From positions 1-64,000 of the forward strand of contig JAUNBR010000009.1 of the NCBI GenBank assembly GCA_030527015.1: a DNA stretch of 64,000 nucleotides. Reading direction: 5' to 3'. Within the stretch, counting starts at the first letter, position 1. Every line of letters begins with the position of its first letter. The notes below the pieces were generated by a model that had not been told where the DNA came from, made no database searches, and saw nothing but the letters and a program-made list of their open reading frames with translations. A program made the translations under genes and the position numbers. This stretch comes from Planctomycetia bacterium. Lineage in GTDB: Bacteria; Planctomycetota; Planctomycetia; Pirellulales; Thermoguttaceae. Positions 47,238 through 55,793 of the stretch are shown piece after piece.

Positions 47238-47735
47238 GATACCTCATTTTGTAAAAATTTCACTCAAAAAATTTATATTTATAATCATAAAAAACATTAC
47301 ACTTCCCTATTATTAAAATCTAAATCGTCCAAAAATGCAAGTAAAAAATTAGAGAATCCAGGTAAATCTTACTTTTTTTTACAAAAATATCACTAATTTC
47401 CATATATTTCATATATTCCAAATATGTTCTTCATTCAAAATTTTCGTTATTTCCTGAACTTTCTTGAAAAAACTTTAAAAATTCAATTTTATAAAACACA
47501 CAAAAAACAATAAAATTTTCTTTGTCCTTTTATTTAAAATTTCCGCCAAAATATATTCAAATTATTTTCATATAAATTTAAATTTTAATTTTCTTATGTG
47601 TCCCACATTCTTTTAAGATTTACGTCCAATTTATTTTATTTCCGTAATCTAAAACAGAAATTAAATTTTAGAGAATTCATTTCATTACATTTCCATTTCA
47701 AATTTACACTTCGTGCAGTGATGAAAATAGAATTT
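47238..47735. other. AT-rich spacer
   Basis: About 500 bp of very AT-rich DNA, with no coding frame and no repeat I can place. Confidence 0.35.
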
Positions 47736-47837
47736 TATACCCGATGTTCTATAAAATTCCGATTTTCCAGCATTTTGCTTCGCTAAAATATCTGATTCAG
47801 AGCCTCACAAAACGGAATTTAAACGAGAACCAGTTTA
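47736..47837 (-). repeat. MITE copy
   Basis: Reverse copy (TATACCCGATGTTCTATAAA at the left, ACGAGAACCAGTTTA at the right), slightly diverged. Confidence 0.8.
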
Positions 47838-48109
47838 CGTGTCATAAAATATCCAAAAAAAGAATTTCTTGTAATTCTGTCTAAAAACTCTGCCTGAAAC
47901 AGGAAACCTCCACGAATATCTTTTCCAGATGTTATTCTTTACTTAATCATTCGCATAAAATATGAAAAAAAGCAAAAAAAGTTTTGCCAAAATTCTGGCT
48001 CAGAGTAAAATTAAAATAGGAGTTTTGAGGCGAATAAAATTTTTGTCTTTAGAGGAAAAATGTTTTTACCGTTTTCCTCGTTATCCAGACAGAGTTCAGT
48101 ACCTCACTT

Positions 48110-48243
48110 TATGTAACCGATACACTATAAATTTCCACTTTCACGGTTCTCTGACAGGCAGATCGGCCTTTTTTGTTTCGCTAAAAATACTTGCGTTCAG
48201 AGTACAGTATGAATGGAAATTTAAAGTAAAAATCAGCAGTATA
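48110..48243 (-). repeat. MITE copy with enlarged core
   Basis: Reverse copy (TATGTAACCGATACACTATA at the left, AAATCAGCAGTATA at the right). About 25 extra bases lie in and around the hairpin. Confidence 0.65.
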
Positions 48244-48266
48244 ATCACAGGACCATCACAAATTTC

Positions 48267-48379
48267 ATATCCAGATTTACTTTAAATTTCTGCGCCTTTC
48301 GCATTTCGTGACGCATGAAACACCTGTTTCTGTGGCCACGCGAAATATTAATTTAAAGTAAAAAAGCGGAATCAGCATA
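48267..48379 (+). repeat. MITE, second subfamily
   Basis: Inverted ends TTTACTTTAAATTTCTGCG and ATTAATTTAAAGTAAAAA surround a different core (TTTCGTGACGCATGAAACAC, then TGTGGCCACGCGAAA). The same core type recurs at 59993-60102. Confidence 0.6.
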
Positions 48380-48412
48380 AACGTATTATTTTTATTTCAG
48401 GGAGTATCTTTC

Positions 48413-49063
48413 GTGGGTCACTTACATTTTCACATTCCCCGAATTCTGAATTTTTACCATGATTATGTGAAAGATCATGATCTGTTATATTTTCTCAAAA
48501 AAACTGAAGACTATTATTCTCCCGGAACTCTTGCCCGGCTTACGCAGCACCATTCAGCTTCCGTGCGCAGAGCCAGTGTTTTAGCGCTAAATACACTGGG
48601 AAATTATCGTCAAAATGCCATTCTGGCAGCATCCCTGCATGACCCTGATACCCTGGTATCCATTTTAGCAGAGGCAGGAATAAAAATGCTCTGGAAAAAA
48701 GATGGGACCGCCGAAAATCAGCATATTCTGCATGAAATTATTCAGTCTATTCACTCAGAAAAATTACACCAGGCGATTTCATTAGCCACGCATCAGATAC
48801 AAGTCATTCCTACTTTCGCAGAAATGTGGCATCAGAGGGGAAATGCATGGTATCAGCTAAACAATTATTCACAGGCAGTTACCGATTATTCTCACGTATT
48901 AAAACTAAACCCATATCATTTTGTCGCCGCTTCCCAGCTGGGTTTTACCTTTCTGCATCTGAATAAACCAAAACGTGCCCGTGCCGCATTTCGCCAGGCA
49001 TTACGGATTAATCCATCTTTAAAAAATGTCCAAATTCAGTTAAAACTTCTCAAAACACGCTGA
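48413..49063 (+). CDS. HEAT-like / TPR repeat protein
   Basis: A 216-aa soluble protein starting at GTG 48413, with CAGGGAG about 8 nt upstream. Residues about 40-100 look like HEAT-type helical pairs (HSASVRRASVLALNTLGN, DPDTLVSILAEAGIKML). Residues about 125-215 form two or three TPR motifs (AEMWHQRGNAWYQLNNYSQA, HFVAASQLGFTFLHLNKPKR, ARAAFRQALRINPS). Such repeats bind other proteins; no catalytic domain is present and neighbours do not suggest a partner. Confidence 0.8.
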   Translation: MGHLHFHIPRILNFYHDYVKDHDLLYFLKKTEDYYSPGTLARLTQHHSASVRRASVLALNTLGNYRQNAILAASLHDPDTLVSILAEAGIKMLWKKDGTAENQHILHEIIQSIHSEKLHQAISLATHQIQVIPTFAEMWHQRGNAWYQLNNYSQAVTDYSHVLKLNPYHFVAASQLGFTFLHLNKPKRARAAFRQALRINPSLKNVQIQLKLLKTR

Positions 49064-49096
49064 TTTTTTAGACTCCAGATAATATTTTATACCATG

Positions 49097-49203
49097 AATA
49101 CTCCGGTTCCACTTTAAATTTTCGTTTTTTGCGGCTCTAAAATCCCGGCATTTTCAGTGAAACAAAATACCGGGGAAGCGAAATTTATAGTATCTCTGGT
49201 ATA
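49097..49203 (+). repeat. MITE copy
   Basis: Forward copy (AATACTCCGGTTCCACTTTA at the left, TATCTCTGGTATA at the right), 33 bp after the HEAT/TPR gene. Confidence 0.8.
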
Positions 49204-49208
49204 AAATA

Positions 49209-49330
49209 TATTCATTCCGCTTTTTCACTTTAAAATTTAAGTTTTTTTGCAGTCACGAAGCAGACATTTCATGTATCACAAAATATCTGCTTCCATAACC
49301 ACACAGTACAAAAGAAGGAAGTGGAGCAGC
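49209..49330 (+). repeat. Diverged MITE-like palindrome
   Basis: TTCACTTTAAAATTTAAG at the left, and a core hairpin GAAGCAGACATTTCATGT, then ATCTGCTTC. The right end is not recognisable. It lies just past the dapB stop. Confidence 0.4.
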
Positions 49331-49378
49331 CATTCTCTTCACGGAAAACTTAAAATTTCATTCAAAATAAAAATATCA

Positions 49379-50179
49379 TTAACGTAATTCCAGCGCGTCA
49401 AACATATCATAAATCCCCGGCTGTTTACCCTGTAAAAATTTTACCGCGGCATATGCGCCATTCGCGTAACCATCTCGAGAAGAGCAGCGCACCGTCACTT
49501 CGATCGTCTCTCCCAGCATTCCAAAAATTACTGTGTGCTCACCCGGATTATCACCAGTACGAATCGCATGATACGCGATTTCATTATGTGGCCGCGCTCC
49601 CACCACTCCAGATCTGCCGTCACGAAACTCGGTTATTTCCATTTCCTCCGCGATAAGCTGTCCAAATTTTAAAGCCGTTCCGCTGGGAGAGTCCACTTTA
49701 TACCGGTGATGACGTTCCAGGATTTCCACATCTGCATCATGCGCCGCCAGTACTTTCGCCGCCGTCTGAGCTAATTTTAACGCGACATTTACCGCCAGTG
49801 ACATATTCGGTGCAAAAACGATCGGAATTACCTTTCCTGCCTCGTGCAGTCTGGCAATTTGTGTCTCATTCAGACCTGTCGTGGCCATCACCAGCGGAAT
49901 TTTTCGCTCCACACACAGATTCAAAATATTCATGGCACCTTCAGGTAAAGAAAAATCGATCATCGCATCCAGATTTACCTCTTCCGGTAAAGTATCTGAC
50001 AGAGGAACCTCCAATTTTTTGATTCCTGCCAGTATCCCGGCATCTTCCCCAAGATGAGGATGCCCTGCCCGATCCAGCGCAGCGACTAATTTTATTCCTG
50101 GAGTCTGAGAACCTATTACGATTAAACGTCCTCCCATACGTCCCGCCGCGCCATGAATGCCAACTTTTATTTCTTTCAT
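49379..50179 (-). CDS. dapB: 4-hydroxy-tetrahydrodipicolinate reductase
   Basis: NAD(P)H-dependent reductase of the diaminopimelate/lysine pathway, feeding peptidoglycan and lysine synthesis. The nucleotide-binding loop is GIHGAAGRMGGRL. The catalytic and substrate motif is ERHHRYKVDSPSGTALKFG. ATTGLNE and FAPNMSLAVNV are the usual DapB cofactor-side segments. The start is chosen at ATG 50179 (MKEIKVGIHG) because AAGGAG lies 6 nt upstream, inside the longer frame that begins at 50197. Length about 266 aa, typical. Expressed alone. Confidence 0.95.
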   Translation of the reverse strand: MKEIKVGIHGAAGRMGGRLIVIGSQTPGIKLVAALDRAGHPHLGEDAGILAGIKKLEVPLSDTLPEEVNLDAMIDFSLPEGAMNILNLCVERKIPLVMATTGLNETQIARLHEAGKVIPIVFAPNMSLAVNVALKLAQTAAKVLAAHDADVEILERHHRYKVDSPSGTALKFGQLIAEEMEITEFRDGRSGVVGARPHNEIAYHAIRTGDNPGEHTVIFGMLGETIEVTVRCSSRDGYANGAYAAVKFLQGKQPGIYDMFDALELR

Positions 50180-50232
50180 CTTTTGCTCCTTTTTCATATT
50201 TTACAGATCCATCTTCCTCTTTTCCCCTAATT

Positions 50233-50337
50233 TTGTACTTAATATACTATAAATTTCCATTATACAGAATTTCGTTTCACTAAAACGCTCTGCTGCAGGA
50301 ACCACGTAAAACGGAAATTTAAAGTAAAATCAGTATA
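50233..50337 (-). repeat. MITE copy
   Basis: Reverse copy, diverged at the left (TTGTACTTAATATACTATAA) and good at the right (AAGTAAAATCAGTATA). Confidence 0.7.
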
Positions 50338-50495
50338 ACAGAATGTCCTCAAAACACAAGGAAAACTCCCCAGAAAGATTTTCATGCTGATTCTTCGTGA
50401 ATATTTTTGTCTTTACGCCGCGCCGTTATCCAGCATTTCATATATCGGAAAACGCAGGAAAAGTAAAAATTCACAGTATATTGAAGATAATATAA

Positions 50496-50597
50496 TATAC
50501 TGATACCACGTTAAATTTCCGTTTTGTGCGGCTCTGAAAGCACGCATTTTCACCGAAGCTAAATCCCGGAAAAGCGGTTTATAGTATATCGGATATA
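50496..50597 (+). repeat. MITE copy
   Basis: Forward copy (TATACTGATACCACGTTAAA at the left, GTATATCGGATATA at the right) with small deletions on the right. Confidence 0.85.
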
Positions 50598-50726
50598 AAT
50601 ATAATCCAGATAAATCACATCTTGTACGAAATCCACTCCCCCCCTCTAGTCACCAGTTCATAACAAGAGTATACTAATAATTCACCGTGATTTTATAATA
50701 TGGCTTATTTTGCTAAACGATAAAAT

Positions 50727-50833
50727 TATATGCTGGTTCCACGTTAAATTTCCGTTTAGTGCGGCTCTGAAAGCAGGTATTTTCACCGAAACTGAATGCC
50801 GGAAAAGCAGAATTTTATAGTGGATCGGGTATA
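50727..50833 (+). repeat. MITE copy
   Basis: Forward copy (TATATGCTGGTTCCACGTTA at the left, GTGGATCGGGTATA at the right). Confidence 0.85.
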
Positions 50834-51041
50834 TTATACCTGCTTTTTATAACCGAATTTTCATACTGCGTATCACGTGAAATGAAATTTATATCTTTTT
50901 GCGTATTTATAAATTCATTTCACAGATATTTTGCGATAAATGAACAGTTTTGTAACCATATAAGACTATAATTTTAGATGGAAGCCAGAGCATTTTTTGT
51001 AACGAAATAAGCAGAATAAATCAAACAAAAATAAAATCACC

Positions 51042-51079
51042 GTGTTTTGGATACCCGACTTTCGTATCGTCGGGAACAC
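51042..51079 (+). promoter_or_regulatory. thrS leader hairpin with anticodon-like loop
   Basis: CCCGAC (51054-51059) and GTCGGG (51069-51074) form a perfect 6-bp stem around the loop TTTCGTATC; GTGTT (51042-51046) and AACAC (51075-51079) can extend it across a bulge. The loop contains U-CGU-A, as in the anticodon loop of tRNA-Thr(CGU). In E. coli, ThrRS represses its own mRNA by binding such mimics. The hairpin ends 45 nt before the ATG. Function here is inference. Confidence 0.45.
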
Positions 51080-51119
51080 ACAAAACAATTTCTCTATAAA
51101 ATTAAGAAAGGCATGAATC

Positions 51120-53081
51120 ATGCTACAAGTTACCCTTCCTGATGGAAAAATTCTGGAATTTAATAAACCGGTGCGTGCTATAAATGTGGCGGAGGAAATC
51201 GGCTCTGGTCTGGCGAAAGCGACGATCGCCGCAAAAATTAATGGCCAGCTGCAAGACGCGGATACTTTTCTTCCCGAGGATGGTAAAATTTCATTAGAAA
51301 TTATCACAAAAAATTCGTCTGAAGCACTGGACATCATGCGCCACAGTGCCGCTCATTTAATGGCCCGGGCAGTCATGCGCCTTTTTCCGAATGTTCAGCT
51401 GGCTTTCGGTCCGACAGTAGAAAACGGGTTTTATTATGATTTTGCGCTGGAATATCCGCTGTCTGAATCAGATTTTCCAAAAATCGAAAAGGAAATGGAA
51501 AAACTGATAAAAGAAGATGAAGTATATGAACGTTTAGAACTTCCGCGTGAAGAGGCCATTAAAGTTTTGAAAGATATGGGCCAGACGCTTAAGGCCGAAC
51601 ACCTGGAAGAAGGTCTGGCAGAAGAGGAGACCGTTTCTTTTTATCGGCAGGGCGAATTTCTGGATTTATGCAGAGGACCACATGTTCCGCGTGCAAAGAT
51701 GATCGGAGCCTTTAAGCTCATGTCCGTGGCGGGTGCTTACTGGAAAGCAGACGCGAATAACCAGCAGTTACAGCGGCTTTACGCCACGGCTTTTTTTGAT
51801 AAAAAAGAACTGAAAACTTACCTCACCCAGCTGGAAGAAGCGAAAAAACGTGATCACCGGGTTTTGGGAAAACAGCTGGAACTTTTCGCGATCGACCAGC
51901 GTGTCGGTTCTGGCCTTATTCTCTGGCTGCCGAAAGGTGCAATTATTCGCCGGCAGCTGGAAAACTTCCTTTATGACGAATTAATCCGCCGTGGTTATCA
52001 GGTCATATACTCTCCCGTCGTGGGGCGTGTGGGGCTTTACATGACCTCCGGGCATTATCCTTATTACGCCGACAGTCAGTTTCCGCCGATCGAAGTGGAT
52101 AAGGGGGATCCTTATCTGTTACGCCCCATGAACTGTCCACATCATGTTATTATGTACGCTCAGAGACCGCGCAGTTACAGGGAATTACCTCTGCGGCTGG
52201 CAGAATTCGGAAACGTTTACCGTTTTGAACAGTCTGGTGAGCTAAATGGCCTTACGCGTGTACGTGGGTTTACCCAGGATGACGCTCACATTTTTTGCAC
52301 GGAAGAGCAGGTAAAGGATGAGTTCCGTAACTGTCTGGATATGACACAATTTGTTTTAAAAATTCTCGGATTTCAGGATTACCGTGTTCGCCTGGGATTC
52401 CGTGACCCGGACAGTGATAAATATGTCGGAGACGCGGCCACGTGGGATAAAGCGGAACGCGCTCTGGAAGAGGTGTGTCAGGAACTGAATCTGCCGAATC
52501 TCACCATCACCCGAGGTGAGGCCGCGTTTTATGGTCCGAAAGCGGATTTCGTGGTTTCAGACTGTATCGGCCGAGAATGGCAGCTTGGAACGGTTCAGCT
52601 GGATTATAATTTACCCAGTGAAAATCGTTTTAATCTCACGTATATCGGACCGGATAATCTTCCGCACCGTCCCGTGATGATTCACCGTGCACCTTTTGGA
52701 TCTTTTGAACGTTTTACCGGCATTTTAATCGAACATTTCGCCGGGGCCTTCCCCCTCTGGCTGGCTCCAGAACAGGTACGAATTTTGGTCGTCAGTCAAA
52801 AATATGAAGAATATGCGAAATCTGTCGAACAAAAATTACGAGACACCGGCATACGTGTTACCGGAGATTATCGCCCGGAAAAAATTGGCGCTAAAATCCG
52901 TGAGGCTCAGCTGCAGCTGATTCCTTATATGTTCATCATCGGACAGCGAGAAGAAGAGCAGCAGACGGTTTCCGTACGTGACCGAATTTCTGGAGACCTG
53001 GGAAGTATGTCTCTGGAAACCGCCATTCAAAAATTACAGCTGGAAATAAAAGAAAAAGTAATTCGCCGTAAAGATACTTAA
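51120..53081 (+). CDS. thrS: Threonyl-tRNA synthetase
   Basis: Class II synthetase that charges tRNA-Thr. At 653 aa it has all the bacterial ThrRS parts: an N-terminal TGS domain (1-60), an editing domain with [10 protein letters not shown] (H75, H79) and a later CRGPHVP, and a catalytic core with [13 protein letters not shown] (zinc Cys), motif 2 [23 protein letters not shown] and motif 3 [13 protein letters not shown]. The C-terminal anticodon-binding domain starts near [14 protein letters not shown]. The start ATG 51120 is preceded by AAGAAAGG. A leader hairpin may give autoregulation. Confidence 0.97.
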   Translation: MLQVTLPDGKILEFNKPVRAINVAEEIGSGLAKATIAAKINGQLQDADTFLPEDGKISLEIITKNSSEALDIMRHSAAHLMARAVMRLFPNVQLAFGPTVENGFYYDFALEYPLSESDFPKIEKEMEKLIKEDEVYERLELPREEAIKVLKDMGQTLKAEHLEEGLAEEETVSFYRQGEFLDLCRGPHVPRAKMIGAFKLMSVAGAYWKADANNQQLQRLYATAFFDKKELKTYLTQLEEAKKRDHRVLGKQLELFAIDQRVGSGLILWLPKGAIIRRQLENFLYDELIRRGYQVIYSPVVGRVGLYMTSGHYPYYADSQFPPIEVDKGDPYLLRPMNCPHHVIMYAQRPRSYRELPLRLAEFGNVYRFEQSGELNGLTRVRGFTQDDAHIFCTEEQVKDEFRNCLDMTQFVLKILGFQDYRVRLGFRDPDSDKYVGDAATWDKAERALEEVCQELNLPNLTITRGEAAFYGPKADFVVSDCIGREWQLGTVQLDYNLPSENRFNLTYIGPDNLPHRPVMIHRAPFGSFERFTGILIEHFAGAFPLWLAPEQVRILVVSQKYEEYAKSVEQKLRDTGIRVTGDYRPEKIGAKIREAQLQLIPYMFIIGQREEEQQTVSVRDRISGDLGSMSLETAIQKLQLEIKEKVIRRKDT

Positions 53082-53130
53082 CGTTTACCGGAATATCTTA
53101 TTATTCGGATTCCCACATGCAGACGTTACT

Positions 53131-53232
53131 TTTACTGATTCCATCATAAATTTAAATTTCGCGCGGCGTGAATCTGTATTTCAGGCCGCGCGAAATGGCG
53201 GGGAATACGACATTTACAGTGCACCAGGTATA
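53131..53232 (+). repeat. MITE variant with GC-rich hairpin
   Basis: Left end TTTACTGATTCCATCATAAA and right end GTGCACCAGGTATA. The core is replaced by ATTTCGCGCGGC and GCCGCGCGAAAT, a perfect 12-bp stem around about 17 nt. It begins 49 bp after thrS and could act as a strong transcript 3' end. Confidence 0.7.
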
Positions 53233-53316
53233 AATATTTAATAGTACTTCGAGTATATAAAGTGAGAATTCGCTTTATTATCATTTTAGATAAATAATAA
53301 ACATAAGGAGGAAAAC

Positions 53317-53640
53317 ATGTCGAATGTTAAATCTGTAACCGATGAAAATTTTACATCAGAAGTAATGGAACATAACGGTCTGGTTCTGGTGGATTTCTGG
53401 GGGCCAGGATGCGGTCCCTGCCGTATGATTGCGCCGATAATTGACGCGATTTCTGGTGAAAATGAAACACTAAAAGTCGTTAAAGTAAATGTCTCTGAAG
53501 CACCGCAAGTCGCGAATCAGTTTCAGATCACTTCCATTCCCACGCTCATTTTTATTAAAAATGGAAACGTTCTTGAGCAGTTTATCGGTGTGGTTCAGAA
53601 ACAAAAATTACAGGCAGTAATCGACGAAAATCTTGCGTAA
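53317..53640 (+). CDS. trxA: Thioredoxin
   Basis: A 107-aa thiol-disulfide oxidoreductase of the cytoplasm. The active site reads FWGPGCGPC (W28, C32, C35), with Gly-Pro-Gly where many thioredoxins have Ala-Xaa-Trp before the first Cys. The cis-proline follows in SIPTLIFIKNG. AAGGAGG lies 5 nt before ATG 53317, the clearest ribosome site in the window. Single-gene unit with MITEs on both sides. Confidence 0.93.
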   Translation: MSNVKSVTDENFTSEVMEHNGLVLVDFWGPGCGPCRMIAPIIDAISGENETLKVVKVNVSEAPQVANQFQITSIPTLIFIKNGNVLEQFIGVVQKQKLQAVIDENLA

Positions 53641-53644
53641 ACAC

Positions 53645-53865
53645 TTATGCCCCGATGCATTATACTGGTTCCACTTTAAATTCTCGTTTTGTGCGGTTCT
53701 GAAAGCAGGCATTTTCAGCGAAGCAAAAATGTCGGGAAAGCGGAATTTTATAGTGTATCGGGTATATAAATTTCCGCTTCACCGGTATTCTTGCTTCGCT
53801 GAAAATGCTTAAACTTTTATGGCCACGAAAACAGAAATTTTATAAGTAAAATCAGAATCAGTATT
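53645..53865 (-). repeat. MITE interrupted by another MITE
   Basis: The outer reverse copy starts TATGCCCCGATGCAT (to 53660), is broken at the TA, and resumes after the inner copy with TATAAATTTCCGCTTCACCG. It ends AAAATCAGAATCAGTATTA at 53865. The inner copy is 53661-53766. Removing it and one TA restores a normal full-length element. Confidence 0.75.
53661..53766 (+). repeat. MITE copy nested in an older copy
   Basis: Near-consensus forward copy (TATACTGGTTCCACTTTAAA at the left, GTGTATCGGGTATA at the right) inserted at a TA in the terminal repeat of the element at 53645-53865. Confidence 0.9.
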
Positions 53866-53869
53866 AAAT

Positions 53870-53970
53870 TATACCTGATTTCCTCTTAATTTCCATTTTA
53901 TACGGTCATGGAAACAGCGTTTCATGTTTCGCAAAATGCCGCAGAAGTGAATTTTATAGTGCATCGCGTT
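53870..53970 (+). repeat. Diverged MITE copy
   Basis: Forward copy (TATACCTGATTTCCTCTTAA at the left, TAGTGCATCGCGTTT at the right). The core matches ACAGCGTTTCATGTTTCGC, then AAAATGCCGC. Confidence 0.65.
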
Positions 53971-54032
53971 TCGAATTACATCTTACTCAGCCAAGGATTC
54001 AGAATATTCCATCCACGACTCTCTGTGTATGT

Positions 54033-54139
54033 TATACCGGTTTTCCTTTAAATTTCCGTTTTATGTGGTTCTGAAAGCAGATATTTTCAGCGAGAAATAA
54101 AATGCCGGAAAAGCAGAAATTTATAGTGTATCAGATATA
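54033..54139 (+). repeat. MITE copy
   Basis: Forward copy (TATACCGGTTTTCCTTTAAA at the left, GTGTATCAGATATA at the right), 28 bp upstream of the lactonase start. Confidence 0.85.
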
Positions 54140-54166
54140 TCATATTTCATCACACGAAAAAAACTT

Positions 54167-55309
54167 ATGCAAAAAAATAATTTCCCTGACATTTTTTATA
54201 TCGGCACAAAATCTCTTCCCACGAATCATCCTGACATCATGCCGAGCGAGGGAATTTACGCTTTTTCATTAAATTCCTCAGGTAAAATTACGTCTCTGGG
54301 CCTGGCTGCCGAAGCGAAAAGCCCGGCCTTTCTGGCAAAACATCCGACTCTCGATATTTTTTACTGTATCGCGGACAGTGAAAACCCACAGCGAAAAGAC
54401 GGAATGGTCATTTCTTTTCGCCGTGATCCTCTCACGAATCGGCTTCAGCGAATAAACTCCTTACACACCGAAGGTGCTGGCGCGACTCATCTTTCCGTTC
54501 ATCCCCACGGTAAATATCTTTTTACCGCTAATTTTCATAGTGGAACCGCTTCATGCTTCACTCTGAATCCTGACGGCAGCCTGGGAACACTAATGAATCT
54601 CATTACCCTTCACGGTCACGGGCCAAATAAATCACGTCAGTCGGCCTCTCACCCTCACTGGATACACGCAGATCCGACAGGAAAATATATCCTCCTCTGT
54701 GACCTGGGTGCAGACAGAATTTACTCTTTTCACCTTAACGACACAAAATCCGCATGGATCCCTAACGAAAATCAGCCATACGCCACCGTCTCCAGCGGTG
54801 CAGGATGCCGTCATGGCGCATTCTCTGACGATGGGCGTTACCTTTTCATTCTTAATGAAATTTCATGTACCCTGGACATCTTTTCCTTCTGTTCTTCCTC
54901 TGGCATTTTAACGAATATTCACTCTGCCGCCACTTTACCTTCCGAGTTCTGCGGAGAAAATAAATCGGCAGGAATCTGCCTCCATCCTTCCGGAAAATTT
55001 CTTTATCTCTCTCACCGCGGCGCCGACATCATCACCACTCTCTCCATGACGTTTCCTGAAAATTTTATCCCCGATTCGGGGCTTTCCATTTCTCCAGTAA
55101 CACACGCCAAATTTTTCCACAGCGGAGGTAAATTTCCCCGATTTATCCTTCTAAATCCTTCTGGCCGCTTCCTTCTGGTCTGTAACAAAAAATCCCACCA
55201 TGTGCAGATTTTCCATGTGGATCCGAACACCGGCGCTCTTACCCCCACAGATCATACTTCTGTTCCGTGGCCCGTGGGTGGCGTTTTTGCAGAAAACTTC
55301 CTTTCTTAA
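54167..55309 (+). CDS. Lactonase family beta-propeller (6-phosphogluconolactonase-like)
   Basis: A 380-aa seven-bladed beta-propeller of the PF10282 lactonase type, whose members include E. coli Pgl, which hydrolyses 6-phosphogluconolactone in the pentose phosphate pathway. Characteristic blade segments are SPAFLAKHPTLDIFYCIADS, ATHLSVHPHGKYLFTANF, SHPHWIHADPTGKYILLCDL, GCRHGAFSDDGRYLFILNE and AGICLHPSGKFLYLSHRG. No signal peptide is seen, so probably cytoplasmic. The ATG at 54167 has no clear ribosome site. Substrate not proven; other members act on different lactones. Confidence 0.82.
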   Translation: MQKNNFPDIFYIGTKSLPTNHPDIMPSEGIYAFSLNSSGKITSLGLAAEAKSPAFLAKHPTLDIFYCIADSENPQRKDGMVISFRRDPLTNRLQRINSLHTEGAGATHLSVHPHGKYLFTANFHSGTASCFTLNPDGSLGTLMNLITLHGHGPNKSRQSASHPHWIHADPTGKYILLCDLGADRIYSFHLNDTKSAWIPNENQPYATVSSGAGCRHGAFSDDGRYLFILNEISCTLDIFSFCSSSGILTNIHSAATLPSEFCGENKSAGICLHPSGKFLYLSHRGADIITTLSMTFPENFIPDSGLSISPVTHAKFFHSGGKFPRFILLNPSGRFLLVCNKKSHHVQIFHVDPNTGALTPTDHTSVPWPVGGVFAENFLS

Positions 55310-55349
55310 ATGCACACCCTTTTTATAAACTGAAAACTTTTGCCAGACC

Positions 55350-55455
55350 ATACTCTGGTTCTGCTTTAAATTTCCATTTCGTACGGTTCTGAAAGCAGGC
55401 ATTTTCAGTAAAGCAAAATGCGGAGAAAGCGAAAACTTATAGTGTATCGAGAATA
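55350..55455 (+). repeat. MITE copy
   Basis: Forward copy (ATACTCTGGTTCTGCTTTAA at the left, GTGTATCGAGAATA at the right), 40 bp after the lactonase gene. Confidence 0.82.
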
Positions 55456-55483
55456 AAAAATATTACAGATAAAATTATAAAAT

Positions 55484-55694
55484 CATACTGGCGCCACTTT
55501 ATACTGATTCCACTTTAAATTTCCGTTTTTTGCGGCTCTGAAAATACGGTATTTTCAGCGAAAACTAAATGCCCGGGAAACGAAATTTTATAGTGTATCG
55601 GGTATAAATTTCCATTTCATACGGTTCTGAAAGCAGGCATTTTCTGCGCAGCAAAAATGCTGAGAAAGAGAAAATTTATAGTATATCGGATATA
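55484..55694 (+). repeat. MITE interrupted by another MITE
   Basis: The outer forward copy begins CATACTGGCGCCACTT (55484-55499). It resumes after the inner copy with TAAATTTCCATTTCATACGG and ends AGTATATCGGATATA at 55694. Joining the two parts gives one complete element; the inner copy 55500-55606 is flanked by TA duplications. Confidence 0.8.
55500..55606 (+). repeat. MITE copy nested in an older copy
   Basis: Complete forward copy (TATACTGATTCCACTTTAAA at the left, GTGTATCGGGTATA at the right) inserted at the TA at position 17-18 of the outer element. Confidence 0.9.
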
Positions 55695-55793
55695 TAAATT
55701 ATCCGAATCAAAAATATATCGCGGCAGACATCTGAAAAATATTTTGAAACTGTCATACATGGATACGTTATCTAAAGTTCCATTATCTGTTAT

